A stretch of 64,000 nucleotides of DNA from Roseibaca calidilacus. GTDB lineage: Bacteria > Pseudomonadota > Alphaproteobacteria > Rhodobacterales > Rhodobacteraceae. The notes beneath the pieces were generated by a model. The model searched no databases and was not told the DNA's origin. It saw only the letters and a program-made list of their open reading frames with translations. The position numbers were made by a program, and so were the translations under genes. This document shows, in pieces, positions 34,960-44,944 of this stretch. The DNA lies in contig NZ_FBYC01000004.1 in assembly GCF_001517585.1 (NCBI RefSeq), forward strand, positions 1,569,501 to 1,633,500. Direction: 5' to 3'. Positions within the stretch are counted from its first letter, which is position 1. Every line of letters begins with the position of its first letter.

Positions 34960-36171
34960 TTACACGCGCTCGATGATGGTGGCGGCACCCATGCCGGATG
35001 CCACGCACAAGGTGGCAAGGCCCACGCCTTGGCCGGTGCGCTCCATCTCATCCAGCAGCGTGCCGATAATCATGGCGCCTGTCGCACCAAGCGGGTGGCC
35101 CATGGCAATCGCCCCGCCATTCACGTTCACCTTGCTGTCAGGCACGTCGAAAGCCTGCATGAAGCGCAGCACCACGGCGGCGAAGGCCTCATTCACCTCG
35201 AACAGGTCAATGTCGGAAATCTGCATGCCGCTGTCGCGCAGGATCTTTTCAGTTACGGGCACGGGGCCGGTCAACATAATCGTGGGATCGGTGCCGATTT
35301 TTGCAGTCGCGCGGATTTTGGCCCTTGGTTTCAAACCATATTTTTCGCCAAATGCCTTGCTGCCAATCAGCACGCCCGCCGCGCCATCGACAATGCCCGA
35401 CGAATTGCCCGCATGGTGAATATGTTCGATTTTCTCAAGGTGGGGGTATTTCATGATCGCCACCTTGTCGAAGCCGGGCATCATCTCGCCAATCTCTTTG
35501 AAGGCAGGTTTCAATGCGCCCAAGCTTTGCATATCGGTGCCGGGGCGCGGGTATTCGTCACGCGCCAGAATGGTCAGGCCGTTCATGTCGCGCACCGGCA
35601 CGATGGACCGATCAAACCGGCCCTCTTCCCACGCCAATGCTGCGCGGCGCTGGCTTTCGACCGCGAGCGCATCGGCCATCTCGCGGGTGAAGCCATATTC
35701 CGTGGCGATGATATCGGCGGATATCCCTTGCGGCACGAAATACTTCTCCATCGCGACACTTGGGTCCACCGCGACAGCCGCCCCGTCCGACCCCATGGGC
35801 ACGCGGCTCATCATCTCGACCCCGCCGGCGACATACGCCGCACCAGCCCCCGCCCGCACTTGGTTGGCCGCAAGGTTGACCGCTTCCATGCCGCTGGCGC
35901 AGAAGCGGTTTATCGACAGGCCCGGAACCTGTTCGTCGAATTCGGATGCCATGACCACGGTGCGCGCCAGACAGCCGCCCTGCTCGCCCACCTGCGTGAC
36001 ATTGCCCCAGATGACATCTTCAATCGCGCGGGTGTCCAGATCGTTGCGCGCTTTCAGGGCATCCAGAACACCAGCGGACAGGCGCATTGCCGTCACCTCG
36101 TGCAGGCTGCCATCGGCGCGGCCCTTGCCGCGCGGCGTGCGCACGGCGTCATAGATGTAAGCGTCGGTCAT
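34960..36171 (-). CDS. fadA: Acetyl-CoA C-acyltransferase (3-ketoacyl-CoA thiolase)
   Basis: A 403-residue thiolase that releases acetyl-CoA from 3-ketoacyl-CoA. The acyl-accepting cysteine is in INRFCASGMEAVN (about residue 89), the catalytic His in GGAIAMGHPLGATGA (about 355) and the second Cys in LCVASGMGAA (about 389). NSSGIVDGAAGVLIGS and NEAFAAV are thiolase signatures. It pairs with FadJ to form a trifunctional-like complex. The 242-base gap upstream (36172-36413), between this gene and the RHH-like gene, shows no gene, so fadAJ may have its own promoter there. Confidence 0.95.
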   Translation of the reverse strand: MTDAYIYDAVRTPRGKGRADGSLHEVTAMRLSAGVLDALKARNDLDTRAIEDVIWGNVTQVGEQGGCLARTVVMASEFDEQVPGLSINRFCASGMEAVNLAANQVRAGAGAAYVAGGVEMMSRVPMGSDGAAVAVDPSVAMEKYFVPQGISADIIATEYGFTREMADALAVESQRRAALAWEEGRFDRSIVPVRDMNGLTILARDEYPRPGTDMQSLGALKPAFKEIGEMMPGFDKVAIMKYPHLEKIEHIHHAGNSSGIVDGAAGVLIGSKAFGEKYGLKPRAKIRATAKIGTDPTIMLTGPVPVTEKILRDSGMQISDIDLFEVNEAFAAVVLRFMQAFDVPDSKVNVNGGAIAMGHPLGATGAMIIGTLLDEMERTGQGVGLATLCVASGMGAATIIERV

Positions 36172-36413
36172 GGTTTCCCTCCTCGTGCCAATTCTGGCAA
36201 ATGTCGTGTCGCACTTAACAATCGCAAGATACGGCCCATCCGTGACAACACGCAGTTGCCCGCATCAGGCCCAAGTTCAGCGGCGGCAGCGCCTGCGACC
36301 GCGCGTCGCATCCCGTGACACCACGGGCCAAAGAGCGGGGCGCAGACCGCTTGATCGGCCCCAAAACACCCCTCCGCCAAAGCCGTCCGTCCGTTCTGCC
36401 CCGGGCACACGCA

Positions 36414-36626
36414 TCACTTCTTGCGTGCCTCCAATTCGGAATTGAACAACCGCAACCTGTGGCCCAGATTGTCGGCATCCATGACAGAGTCGAAATTCTC
36501 GAACAGGAAGGACAGCGCCTCGCCCTCGTCCAGCCCGGCGTCCTGCGCGAAGCGGCGCAGGCGGCGATAGCCGTCCTCTGTCATGGCGGCGTTGAAGCGG
36601 CGGGTCAGGCGAAAGCGTTTGGGCAT
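36414..36626 (-). CDS. Small RHH-like protein behind the acyl-CoA dehydrogenase gene
   Basis: A 70-residue basic protein. FRLTRRFNAAMTEDGYRRLRRFAQDAGLDEGEALSFLFENFDSVMD resembles a ribbon-helix-helix unit (short strand, then helix-turn-helix with EALSFL), but no family can be named. AAGGAG sits six bases before the ATG and merges with the dehydrogenase stop 11 bases upstream, so it is expressed with that gene. It could be a small regulator of the acyl degradation genes; this is inference from fold and position only. Confidence 0.72.
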   Translation of the reverse strand: MPKRFRLTRRFNAAMTEDGYRRLRRFAQDAGLDEGEALSFLFENFDSVMDADNLGHRLRLFNSELEARKK

Positions 36627-36637
36627 GCGTGCTCCTT

Positions 36638-38410
36638 TCAGAAATCAGTCTCTGCCAAGGCCATGACGGTTTCCGCGCCCGACCGGATGCGCGCCAGATG
36701 CAGCGCTGTCGCGGGCAGTTGACGGGCCATGTAATAGCGCGCGGTCGCCAGTTTCGTCTCATAAAACGCAGGATCGCCGGTGCCGGCATCAAGCGCGGCA
36801 TAGGCCGCGCGGGCCATGCGCAGCCACATCAGCCCAAGGCAGACATGACCAAACAGGTGCATGAAATCGGTGGACCCGGCCAGCGCGTCATTGGGGTTCT
36901 TCATGCCATTTTCCATAAAGAACATACCCGCCGCCTGCATGTCCTTGGACGCCGCTTTCAACGCGTCGCGCAGGTCGGTCAGGCGGGGGTCATCGCTGCC
37001 CGCGACCTCGTCCTTGACCAGCGCGAAGAAGGCCATGACATGCTTGCCGCCGTCCTGCGCCAGCTTGCGGCCCACAAGGTCCAGCGCCTGCACGCCATTC
37101 GCCCCTTCGTAGATCATGGCGATCCGCGCGTCGCGGGCGAATTGGGACATGCCCCATTCTTCGATATAACCATGCCCGCCATAGACCTGCTGCGCCTGCA
37201 CGCACATGTCAAAGCCCTTGTCGGTCAAAAAGCCCTTAACGACCGGGGTGAGCAGCGAGATCAGGCCATCGGCATCGGCATCTGTCGCGCGATGCGCGCG
37301 GTCGATCAGGCTGGCCCCCCACATGGTAAAGGCGCGCGCACCTTCGACAAAACTTTTCTGGTCCATCAGGATGCGGCGGATATCCGGGTGCACCAGCAGC
37401 GGGTCGGCCGGGCCATCGGGGTTTTTCGCCCCGGTTACGTCGCGCCCTTGCAGCCGGTCCTTGGCATAGGCAAGCGCGTTTTCGTAGGCGACGACCGCTT
37501 GGGCGTAGCCTTGCAGCCCCACCCCAAGGCGCGCTTCGTTCATCATGGTGAACATCGCGCGCATGCCCTTGTGCAGCTCGCCCACCAAGTAGCCCGTGGC
37601 ACCGTCATAATTCATGACGCAGGTCGCATTGCCGTGGATGCCCATCTTCTCTTCAATATTGCCGACGCTGACGCCATTGCGCGCGCCCAAGCTGCCATCC
37701 TCGTTGACAAGGAATTTCGGCACGATGAACAGCGAGATGCCCTTGGTCCCCGCGCCCCCGCCCGGTGCCTTGGCCAGCACCAGATGGATGATGTTCTCGG
37801 CCATGTCGTGTTCGCCTGCCGAGATGAAAATCTTTTGCCCGGTAATGGCATAGCTGCCATCCTCCTGCGGCTCTGCCTTGGTGCGGATCAGGCCCAGATC
37901 GGTGCCGCAATGCGGTTCGGTCAGATTCATCGTGCCCGTCCAGTCGAGCGAGACCAGCTTGGGCAGGTATTGCGCTTTTTGCGCGTCAGAGCCATGCGCC
38001 AGAATGGCGGAAATCGCGCCATGGGTCAGGCCCTGATACATGTTCAGCGCCATATTGGCCGATACGAAAAATTCGCCCGTGGCGGAATTCATCACATAGG
38101 GCAGGTTCTGGCCGCCATATTCTTCGGGCAGATCCAACCCGTTCCAGCCACCATCCTTGATTTGCGCAAAGGCTTCGGCAAAGCCGGTGGGGGTGCGCAC
38201 CACGCCGTTTTCCAACCGGCAGCCTTCGCGGTCGCCCGTGGCGTTTACCGGGGCCAGCGCGCCTTCGGCCAGCTTTGCCGCTTCCTCCAGAATGGCGCCG
38301 GTGGTGTCGCGGTCCAGATCGTCATAGCCCGGAATATCGCTTGCGCCGATATTCAGCACATCGTGCAGCACGAATTGCATGTCTTTGACGGGGGCGGTGT
38401 AGCTTGGCAT
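36638..38410 (-). CDS. Acyl-CoA dehydrogenase, DmdC-like
   Basis: A 590-residue flavoprotein of the long acyl-CoA dehydrogenase group that includes 3-methylmercaptopropionyl-CoA dehydrogenase DmdC. Features: [31 protein letters not shown]-contact [87 protein letters not shown] (with the region holding the catalytic Glu) and a C-terminal extension of about 130 residues. It catalyses the first step of beta-oxidation, passing electrons to ETF. The gene is followed by the RHH-like gene and preceded by the MerR regulator after 24 bases, consistent with control by that regulator. Confidence 0.93.
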   Translation of the reverse strand: MPSYTAPVKDMQFVLHDVLNIGASDIPGYDDLDRDTTGAILEEAAKLAEGALAPVNATGDREGCRLENGVVRTPTGFAEAFAQIKDGGWNGLDLPEEYGGQNLPYVMNSATGEFFVSANMALNMYQGLTHGAISAILAHGSDAQKAQYLPKLVSLDWTGTMNLTEPHCGTDLGLIRTKAEPQEDGSYAITGQKIFISAGEHDMAENIIHLVLAKAPGGGAGTKGISLFIVPKFLVNEDGSLGARNGVSVGNIEEKMGIHGNATCVMNYDGATGYLVGELHKGMRAMFTMMNEARLGVGLQGYAQAVVAYENALAYAKDRLQGRDVTGAKNPDGPADPLLVHPDIRRILMDQKSFVEGARAFTMWGASLIDRAHRATDADADGLISLLTPVVKGFLTDKGFDMCVQAQQVYGGHGYIEEWGMSQFARDARIAMIYEGANGVQALDLVGRKLAQDGGKHVMAFFALVKDEVAGSDDPRLTDLRDALKAASKDMQAAGMFFMENGMKNPNDALAGSTDFMHLFGHVCLGLMWLRMARAAYAALDAGTGDPAFYETKLATARYYMARQLPATALHLARIRSGAETVMALAETDF

Positions 38411-38434
38411 CTCTCTCTCCCTTGAAACGCGCGC

Positions 38435-38851
38435 TTATTCGGCCGCGCGCGGTCGGTCAGCCTGGGACAGCACGTCATCCGCCCAGGCAAGGTCTTGCTT
38501 CAACTCGGAAATCGCATCGGTCAACTCGGCGCGCTGGCGTTCCATATCGGCCAAGCGTTCCTGCGCGATGTCGTAGGTCTTGCGCAGTTGCTTCAATTCG
38601 CTGTCGTCGCGGTCATACATTTCCAGCAACTGGCGAATTTGCTCTAGGCTGAACCCAAAGCGCTTGCCACGCAGGATCAGCTTTAGCCGGGCCTGATCGC
38701 GGCGGGTGAACAGGCGGTGCTGACCGTCGCGCTGCGGGAACAGCAATTCCTTGGCTTCGTAGAAGCGCAGCGTGCGCGGCGTGACGTCGAAATCGGCGCA
38801 CATCTGGCGGATGGTCTTGAACTCTTCTGGCATGTCACGAATCCCACTCAT
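38435..38851 (-). CDS. MerR-family regulator, LiuR-like
   Basis: A regulator of about 138 residues. The winged HTH is FKTIRQMCADFDVTPRTLRFYEAKELLFPQRDGQHRLFTRRDQARLKLILRGKRFGFSLEQIRQLLEMY; a leucine-rich coiled coil follows (about 80-130). There are no metal-binding cysteines, as in the LiuR/PsrA-type MerR proteins that control acyl-CoA and branched-chain amino-acid degradation. It is the first gene before the acyl-CoA dehydrogenase, suggesting control of it and of itself. The start is uncertain: ATG 38851, or 38833 at MPEEFKT. A palindrome at 38900 lies just upstream. Confidence 0.88.
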   Translation of the reverse strand: MSGIRDMPEEFKTIRQMCADFDVTPRTLRFYEAKELLFPQRDGQHRLFTRRDQARLKLILRGKRFGFSLEQIRQLLEMYDRDDSELKQLRKTYDIAQERLADMERQRAELTDAISELKQDLAWADDVLSQADRPRAAE

Positions 38852-38899
38852 GCTAGGAATTTCGGTCCGCAACCGGGTCTGATGTTACGAAACCATAAG

Positions 38900-38915
38900 T
38901 TGACGTTAACGTAAA
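38900..38915. promoter_or_regulatory. LiuR-like operator, TTGACGTTAACGTAAA
   Basis: The core ACGTTAACGT (38903-38912) is a perfect palindrome. On the minus strand it sits in an 18-base spacer between TTGCCC (38921-38916) and TATGGT (38897-38892), the layout expected of a MerR-type promoter. It is in front of the merR gene and also about 85 bases before the thioesterase gene, so it may serve both. Confidence 0.6.
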
Positions 38916-38997
38916 GGGCAACGTGGCGTCAACCTCTGCCCCTTGCCTTTGCCCGTCCTGCGCGTGCAGATATGGGCATATGTCGCGGAGCTTGCCT

Positions 38998-39408
38998 ATG
39001 AATGCCCAAAACTTCATTAACGCGCTGCCCTTTGCCAAGGCGCTTGCCATGCGGCTAGATGATCTGGGCGCAGGGCGCGCCGAAATCTCTATGCCGTGGG
39101 ATGCGCGCTTCGTCGGGGACCCGGCAACAGGGGTCATTCATGGCGGCGCGGTTTCTGCGTTGATGGACACCTGCGGCGGGGCTGCGGTGCTGTCCGTGCC
39201 CGGTGCCACGACCACGGCCACGATCGACCTGCGTATCGACTATATGCGCGCGGCCACACCGGGCGCGCGGCTGGTGGCGAAGGCCGAATGCTACCATGTC
39301 ACCCGCAACGTGGCCTTCGTGCGCGCCACCGCGCATGACGGCGGCGACACGCCCTTGGCCAGCGCAACGGGGGCTTTCACTTTTGCGGCGAAAGGGGCCA
39401 CACCATGA
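38998..39408 (+). CDS. Hotdog-fold thioesterase (PaaI family), copy 1
   Basis: A 136-residue single-hotdog thioesterase. The catalytic region GDPATGVIHGGAVSALMDTCGGAA holds the HGG motif, and TIDLRIDYMRAATPG is the second strand signature. It should hydrolyse acyl- or aryl-CoA esters. ATG 38998 follows GGAG at eight bases; upstream starts are less supported. It overlaps the next thioesterase gene by four bases (ATGA). Given the neighbouring acyl degradation genes it may recycle CoA. Confidence 0.88.
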   Translation: MNAQNFINALPFAKALAMRLDDLGAGRAEISMPWDARFVGDPATGVIHGGAVSALMDTCGGAAVLSVPGATTTATIDLRIDYMRAATPGARLVAKAECYHVTRNVAFVRATAHDGGDTPLASATGAFTFAAKGATP

Positions 39409-39920
39409 CCGCGCCCGAACCCGTGCAGGCCGTCAAGCAGCGCCGCGACCGGGCCTTGGCCAGCCTTGTCAGCGCGGTGCCTTATGCGCAGTTCCTTGGC
39501 ATCTATTTCGAACGCCATGGCGACGAATTGACCGCCATTCTGCCCTATGACGACAAGCTGATCGGCAATCCGTTGTTACCCGCCATCCATGGCGGGGTGA
39601 TCGCGTCCTTCCTGGAAGTGGCGGCGATTATCGAACTGAGCTGGGCCACAATCTGGCCCGATCTGGAAGCGGGCCGCATCACCCCAGAGGACATGACCCA
39701 AAACCTGCCACGCCTGCCAAAAACCATTGATTTCACTGTGGATTTCTTGCGCTCTGGCCTGCCGCGCGACGGCTATGCGCGCGCCCGTGTCAACCGCTCT
39801 GGCCGCCGCTACGCCAGCGTGCATGTCGAAGCGTGGCAAGACAACCGCGCGCGGCTGTTTGCGCAGGCAACGGGGCATTTCCTGATGCCCCAGACAGGCC
39901 AAGATGCCCGCGATCACTGA
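39405..39920 (+). CDS. Hotdog-fold thioesterase (PaaI family), copy 2
   Basis: A 171-residue single-hotdog protein. NPLLPAIHGGVIASFLEVAAIIEL carries the HGG active-site motif, and KTIDFTVDFLRSGLPRDGYARARVNRSGRRYASVHVEAWQDN the rest of the fold; a 35-residue insertion (WPDLEAGRITPEDMTQNLPRLP) follows the central helix. It is translationally coupled to copy 1 and overlaps the MATE gene by 17 bases. The two thioesterases are only distantly alike and could form a heteromer. Confidence 0.86.
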   Translation: MTAPEPVQAVKQRRDRALASLVSAVPYAQFLGIYFERHGDELTAILPYDDKLIGNPLLPAIHGGVIASFLEVAAIIELSWATIWPDLEAGRITPEDMTQNLPRLPKTIDFTVDFLRSGLPRDGYARARVNRSGRRYASVHVEAWQDNRARLFAQATGHFLMPQTGQDARDH

Positions 39921-41217
39921 CCGGCGCATCCTGCGCATTGCAGCACCCATCCTTCTGGCCAATATCGCCGTGCCGCTTCTGGGCGCGGTCGATACAGGCA
40001 TTATCGGCCAGATGGGAGAGGCCGCACCCATCGGCGCCGTGGGCCTAGGCGCGATTATCCTGACCAGCATCTACTGGGTCTTTGGATTTCTGCGCATGGG
40101 CACGACGGGGCTTGTGGCGCAAGCCACCGGCGCGGGCGATCTGGCGGAAAGCGGCGCAATCCTGACGCGTGGGGTGCTGCTGGGCCTTGGCGCGGGCACG
40201 GTCATGGTGCTGGGACAGGTCGGGCTGATGGACGCGGCCTTCCTGATCGCGCCCGCCAGCGCCACGGTCGAAGCATTGGCCCGCGATTACCTTGCCATCC
40301 GCATCTGGGGCGCGCCCGCAACCATCGCGCTTTACGCGCTGAACGGCTGGCTGATCGCAACCGAACGCACCCGCAGCGTGCTGGCCTTGCAACTGTGGAT
40401 GAGCGGGCTGAACGTGGTGCTGTCGCTGTGGTTCGTGCTGGGCTTGGGTTGGGGCGTGCCGGGCGTGGCCACCGCCACATTGATTGCGGAACTGACGGCC
40501 TTGGCGCTTGGCCTTTGGCTGTGCCGCGCCGCGTTTTCGGGCAATCAATGGCGCGACTGGCCACGCGTATTCGACCGCGCACGGCTGAAACGGATGTGGT
40601 CGGTCAATTCCGACATCATGCTGCGCTCGGTCGCGCTGCAAGGCGCCATGACAGGATTTCTGTTCATCTCTGCGGGGTTTGGCGATGTGGACTTGGCCGC
40701 CAACCAGATATTGTGGCAATTCGTGATTATCATCGCCCACGCGTTGGACGGCTTCGCCTTTGCCGCCGAGGCATTGGTGGGTCAGGCCGTGGGCGCGCGG
40801 GCCGTGGCGGATATGCGCCGCGCGGGGTTGCGCGCCGGGATCTGGGCCTTTGCGCTGGCGGGTATTATGGCGCTTGTATTCCTTCTGGGCGGGCCAAGCG
40901 TGATCGCGATGATGGCGCGCGATCTGGACGTGCAGGCAGCCGCCATAGCCTATCTGCCCTTTGTCGCCGCGATGGCGCTGACAAGTTGCGCGGCCTATAT
41001 GCTGGATGGCATCTTCATTGGCGCAACCGGCACGCGCGAGATGCGCAACACGGTTATTTTGGCGGTCGCGATCTATGCACTGGTAATCTGGGCCTTCGTG
41101 CCGGGTTTTGGCAATGTCGCACTCTGGTCGGCGCTGATGCTTCTGAACATTCTGCGCGCGGTGTTCCTTGGCGCACTCTACCCGGCGCTGGAACGGCGTG
41201 TGGCGGGCGGGGTGTAA
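39904..41217 (+). CDS. MATE family efflux transporter (DinF type)
   Basis: A 437-residue inner-membrane protein with twelve hydrophobic segments in two similar halves. RILRIAAPILLANIAVPLLGAVDTGIIGQM is the usual MATE opening, and the second half begins VNSDIMLRSVALQGAMTGFLFISAGFGDVDLAANQILWQ. It is of the DinF branch, exchanging H+ or Na+ for cationic drugs or metabolites. It overlaps the thioesterase gene by 17 bases, so the three rightward genes form a tight unit. It converges on pyrD with five bases between stops and no visible terminator. Confidence 0.92.
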   Translation: MPAITDRRILRIAAPILLANIAVPLLGAVDTGIIGQMGEAAPIGAVGLGAIILTSIYWVFGFLRMGTTGLVAQATGAGDLAESGAILTRGVLLGLGAGTVMVLGQVGLMDAAFLIAPASATVEALARDYLAIRIWGAPATIALYALNGWLIATERTRSVLALQLWMSGLNVVLSLWFVLGLGWGVPGVATATLIAELTALALGLWLCRAAFSGNQWRDWPRVFDRARLKRMWSVNSDIMLRSVALQGAMTGFLFISAGFGDVDLAANQILWQFVIIIAHALDGFAFAAEALVGQAVGARAVADMRRAGLRAGIWAFALAGIMALVFLLGGPSVIAMMARDLDVQAAAIAYLPFVAAMALTSCAAYMLDGIFIGATGTREMRNTVILAVAIYALVIWAFVPGFGNVALWSALMLLNILRAVFLGALYPALERRVAGGV

Positions 41218-41222
41218 GGGGG

Positions 41223-42281
41223 CTAGAGCCAGTCTGCGCGGCCGGTGCCGGTGATTTCCGCGATATGGCTGTGCCCATCACGGTCCATCAGGTCTAACAG
41301 GCCCCGGTTCAGACGCGGCACCAGCGACAAGCCTTCATAGACAAGCGCGGAATAAAGCTGAACCGCAGACGCACCTGCACGCAGCTTGGCATAGGCTTGC
41401 TCGGCGCTACCGACACCGCCAACGCCGATAAGGGGCATCCTTCCGCCGGTCAGTTGCGAAAGCTGCGCCAGAACCCGTGTGGACATTTCGAACAATGGCT
41501 GGCCGGACAGGCCGCCTTTTTCGCCTGAACTGGCACTTTTCAAACCTTTGCGTTCCAGCGTGGTATTGGTGGCGATGATCGCATCGATACCGGTCTCTTG
41601 TGCCACAGCCGCGATTTCGGCCAGCTCGTCCGGATTAAGATCGGGCGCAATTTTCAGGAATACGGGGACCGCCCGCGCGAGTTCCGCGCGCGCGTCCATC
41701 ACACCCTGCAACAGCGCCGACAGCGCCGCTGCCCCTTGCAGGTCGCGCAGCTTCTCGGTGTTGGGGGAGGACACATTGACAGTTGCGAAATCGACATGGG
41801 CACCGCAGATGCGCAGAACTTGCGCAAAATCGCCCGCGCGGTCGGCGCTGTCCTTATTGGCACCCAGATTTAGGCCCAGCACCATGCCATTGGGCCGCTT
41901 TGCAAGGCGCGCGGAAATCGCTTCCGCCCCGTCATTGTTGAAGCCGAAGCGGTTTATGACCGCGCCATCCTCGGGCAACCGGAACAAGCGCGGGCGCGGA
42001 TTGCCGGGCTGCGGGCGGGGCGTGGCCGCGCCCACTTCGACAAAACCGAAACCCGCGCGGGAAAGACCGCCCAAGGCTTGCGCGTTTTTGTCAAAGCCTG
42101 CGGCAAGGCCAATGGGGTTGGGCAGATCCAGCCCCGCAACGCGCACCGCCAGCCGGGGCGAAACGACCGGGCGCGGCAGCGGCGCAAGCCCGCTGCGCAG
42201 CGCCTGAATGGCAAACCCATGCGCCGTTTCGGGGTCGAAAGCACGCAGCGCCGCCATGCCCAGACGTTCCAGCGCGCTCAT
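41223..42281 (-). CDS. pyrD: Dihydroorotate dehydrogenase (quinone), class 2
   Basis: A 352-residue membrane-associated flavoenzyme that oxidises dihydroorotate to orotate in pyrimidine synthesis, passing electrons to ubiquinone. The class 2 N-terminal helix pair ([30 protein letters not shown]) is present, followed by [37 protein letters not shown] with the catalytic Ser, and [10 protein letters not shown] and [36 protein letters not shown]-binding parts. The start overlaps the DUF952 stop by four bases (ATGA). Length is normal; the 42-codon longer frame lies inside DUF952. Confidence 0.96.
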   Translation of the reverse strand: MSALERLGMAALRAFDPETAHGFAIQALRSGLAPLPRPVVSPRLAVRVAGLDLPNPIGLAAGFDKNAQALGGLSRAGFGFVEVGAATPRPQPGNPRPRLFRLPEDGAVINRFGFNNDGAEAISARLAKRPNGMVLGLNLGANKDSADRAGDFAQVLRICGAHVDFATVNVSSPNTEKLRDLQGAAALSALLQGVMDARAELARAVPVFLKIAPDLNPDELAEIAAVAQETGIDAIIATNTTLERKGLKSASSGEKGGLSGQPLFEMSTRVLAQLSQLTGGRMPLIGVGGVGSAEQAYAKLRAGASAVQLYSALVYEGLSLVPRLNRGLLDLMDRDGHSHIAEITGTGRADWL

Positions 42282-42616
42282 ACCAGCCCCTCTGGAAAGA
42301 TATGGCCGCTTGCGCCCAAGGGCAGCGAGGTATCCCACACCACATCTTCCATGGTGAACGATCTGTAAAGATGTGGGAAAAGTGCACCCCCGCGCGACAC
42401 CTCCCATTTTAGGGCAGCCCCAAGATGGTCAGGGTCGGCGGCGACCAGGACAAGATCACTCTGCCCCGCGAAATGCTTAGCGGCGGTTTCCATCAGCTGC
42501 GCCGCGGTCGAGAAATGGATAAAACCATCGGCAAGATCGACCGGCGCGCCGAGGGTTTCCCCTTTGGCTTTCATCTCATCCCATTCGGGACGGTGGAATA
42601 TCTTGTAAATCAGCAT
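42278..42616 (-). CDS. DUF952 family protein
   Basis: A 112-residue protein with the DUF952 pattern: [14 protein letters not shown] at the start, [38 protein letters not shown] and [16 protein letters not shown]. The family has a compact alpha/beta fold whose function is not established. It is translationally coupled to pyrD. ATG 42616 is chosen because the homologous family starts at this LIYKI sequence; a TTG six codons earlier is possible. Confidence 0.85.
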   Translation of the reverse strand: MLIYKIFHRPEWDEMKAKGETLGAPVDLADGFIHFSTAAQLMETAAKHFAGQSDLVLVAADPDHLGAALKWEVSRGGALFPHLYRSFTMEDVVWDTSLPLGASGHIFPEGLV

Positions 42617-42655
42617 GGCTGCGTCATGCCCCAAGGGGGCGCTTTGGTCAATCGG

Positions 42656-43111
42656 CTATAAGGGTCCGGGCAGGCGTTCTTCGCTTAGAAGGACATTGGC
42701 ATCGACCGCCCCCACGCCCGGCAGCGTCATGATACGACGGCGCAGCACGCGTTCGAAATCTGACAGGTCGCGGGCGACAACGCGCAGGCGGTAATCATAC
42801 AGGCCCAGCACATGCTGCACCGTCTGCACTTCGGGGATGGCCGAAACGGCACGTTCGAAATCTGCAAGACTGACGCGCCCCTTGGCGGCCAGCGTGATGC
42901 CAAGAAAGACGGTCACGCCAAAGCCCAGCGCGGGCAGGTCCAGATCCAGCCTGTGCCGGGCAATCGCACCTGCATCGCGCAAGCGTTTCAGGCGGCGCCA
43001 CGCGGCGGGCTGGCTAAGACCCAAGCTGCGGCCCAGCGCCCCCGCCGACAGCGTGGCATCTTGCGCCAGCAGGCGTAGCAACTGGCGGTCAAGATCATCG
43101 AGCGCGATCAT
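42656..43111 (-). CDS. Lrp/AsnC-family regulator, copy 1
   Basis: A 151-residue feast/famine regulator: an N-terminal HTH (LDDLDRQLLRLLAQDATLSAGALGRSLGLSQPAAWRRLKRLRDAGAIAR) and a C-terminal RAM effector domain (VQTVQHVLGLYDYRLRVVARDLSDFERVLRRRIMTLPGV). Amino acids bind the RAM dimer interface. It lies 39 bases upstream of DUF952 and 85 bases behind a second Lrp gene, and the pair may form heteromers. The target may be the adjacent ilvC, by position only. Confidence 0.92.
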   Translation of the reverse strand: MIALDDLDRQLLRLLAQDATLSAGALGRSLGLSQPAAWRRLKRLRDAGAIARHRLDLDLPALGFGVTVFLGITLAAKGRVSLADFERAVSAIPEVQTVQHVLGLYDYRLRVVARDLSDFERVLRRRIMTLPGVGAVDANVLLSEERLPGPL

Positions 43112-43196
43112 GTTGGGACCCGTGCAGAAGGGGCGCTGCCCCTCTGGCCCGCTGGCGCGGCCCATTCACCCCGGGATATTTGGGCAAGGATGAAGA

Positions 43197-43655
43197 TCAT
43201 ATCGGCAGGCTTTCGTCGGATTTGATGTCGGACAGATGCATCAGCGCTTCCAGATCGGTGATATGCGGCAGGGTCAGGATACGGTCGCGGTAAATCTCCT
43301 GATAATGGCCCATGTCGCGGGCGATGATGTTCAAACGCAGGTCCACGCGGCCAAGGAATGTCTGGATTTCAAGCACTTCAGGAACAAGCCGGGCTTGGGC
43401 AATGAATTCGTCGAAGGCGCGCGGGTTGGTCTTATCAAGCGTAACGCGAAGCGAGACTTCGACCTGAAAGCCAAGCGCGCGCCAGTCGATGACCGCCTGT
43501 TGGCCGCGCAAGATGCCGCGCGCGCGCAAGCGGTCAAGGCGGCGCCAACAGGTGGCTTCGGTCACGCCGGCCCGCGCGGCAAGGTCGGCGGTCGGGGCCA
43601 TTGGATTGGCCAAAAGCTGGCGCAACAGGCGGCGATCCGTATCATCAATTTGCAT
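43197..43655 (-). CDS. Lrp/AsnC-family regulator, copy 2
   Basis: A 152-residue feast/famine regulator with HTH IDDTDRRLLRQLLANPMAPTADLAARAGVTEATCWRRLDRLRARGIL and RAM domain VPEVLEIQTFLGRVDLRLNIIARDMGHYQEIYRDRILTLPHI. It is divergent from ilvC with an AT-rich 130-base gap, the common layout of Lrp-type regulators with branched-chain amino-acid genes, so regulation of ilvC (and itself) is likely. It and copy 1 differ strongly in sequence, so they are not a recent duplication. Confidence 0.93.
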   Translation of the reverse strand: MQIDDTDRRLLRQLLANPMAPTADLAARAGVTEATCWRRLDRLRARGILRGQQAVIDWRALGFQVEVSLRVTLDKTNPRAFDEFIAQARLVPEVLEIQTFLGRVDLRLNIIARDMGHYQEIYRDRILTLPHITDLEALMHLSDIKSDESLPI

Positions 43656-44808
<1,153 letters not shown>

Positions 44809-44833
44809 GCACTCTGACCGCGATTGAGCCATG

Positions 44834-44869
44834 CCCTCTGCGCCCCCATGGGCGCAGAGGGTTTCTTTT
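44834..44869 (+). terminator. Strong rho-independent terminator after ilvC
   Basis: A perfect 12-base-pair stem (44834-44845 with 44850-44861) with a CCAT loop, followed by TTTCTTTT. Confidence 0.93.
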
Positions 44870-44944
44870 GCAAGCGCGGCATTGACCGGGGCGCGCGGCC
44901 TGTCTACCTATCGGACGCAAGATTGCTGCGCAGGACCGGCCCCG

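Noticed and set aside
36172-36413. Small gene in the gap between fadA and the RHH-like gene
   Set aside because: Short frames there have no ribosome-binding site or plausible protein composition.
36629-38425. 598-codon plus-strand frame opposite the acyl-CoA dehydrogenase gene
   Set aside because: Shadow of the dehydrogenase; composition typical of the complement of a GC-rich gene.
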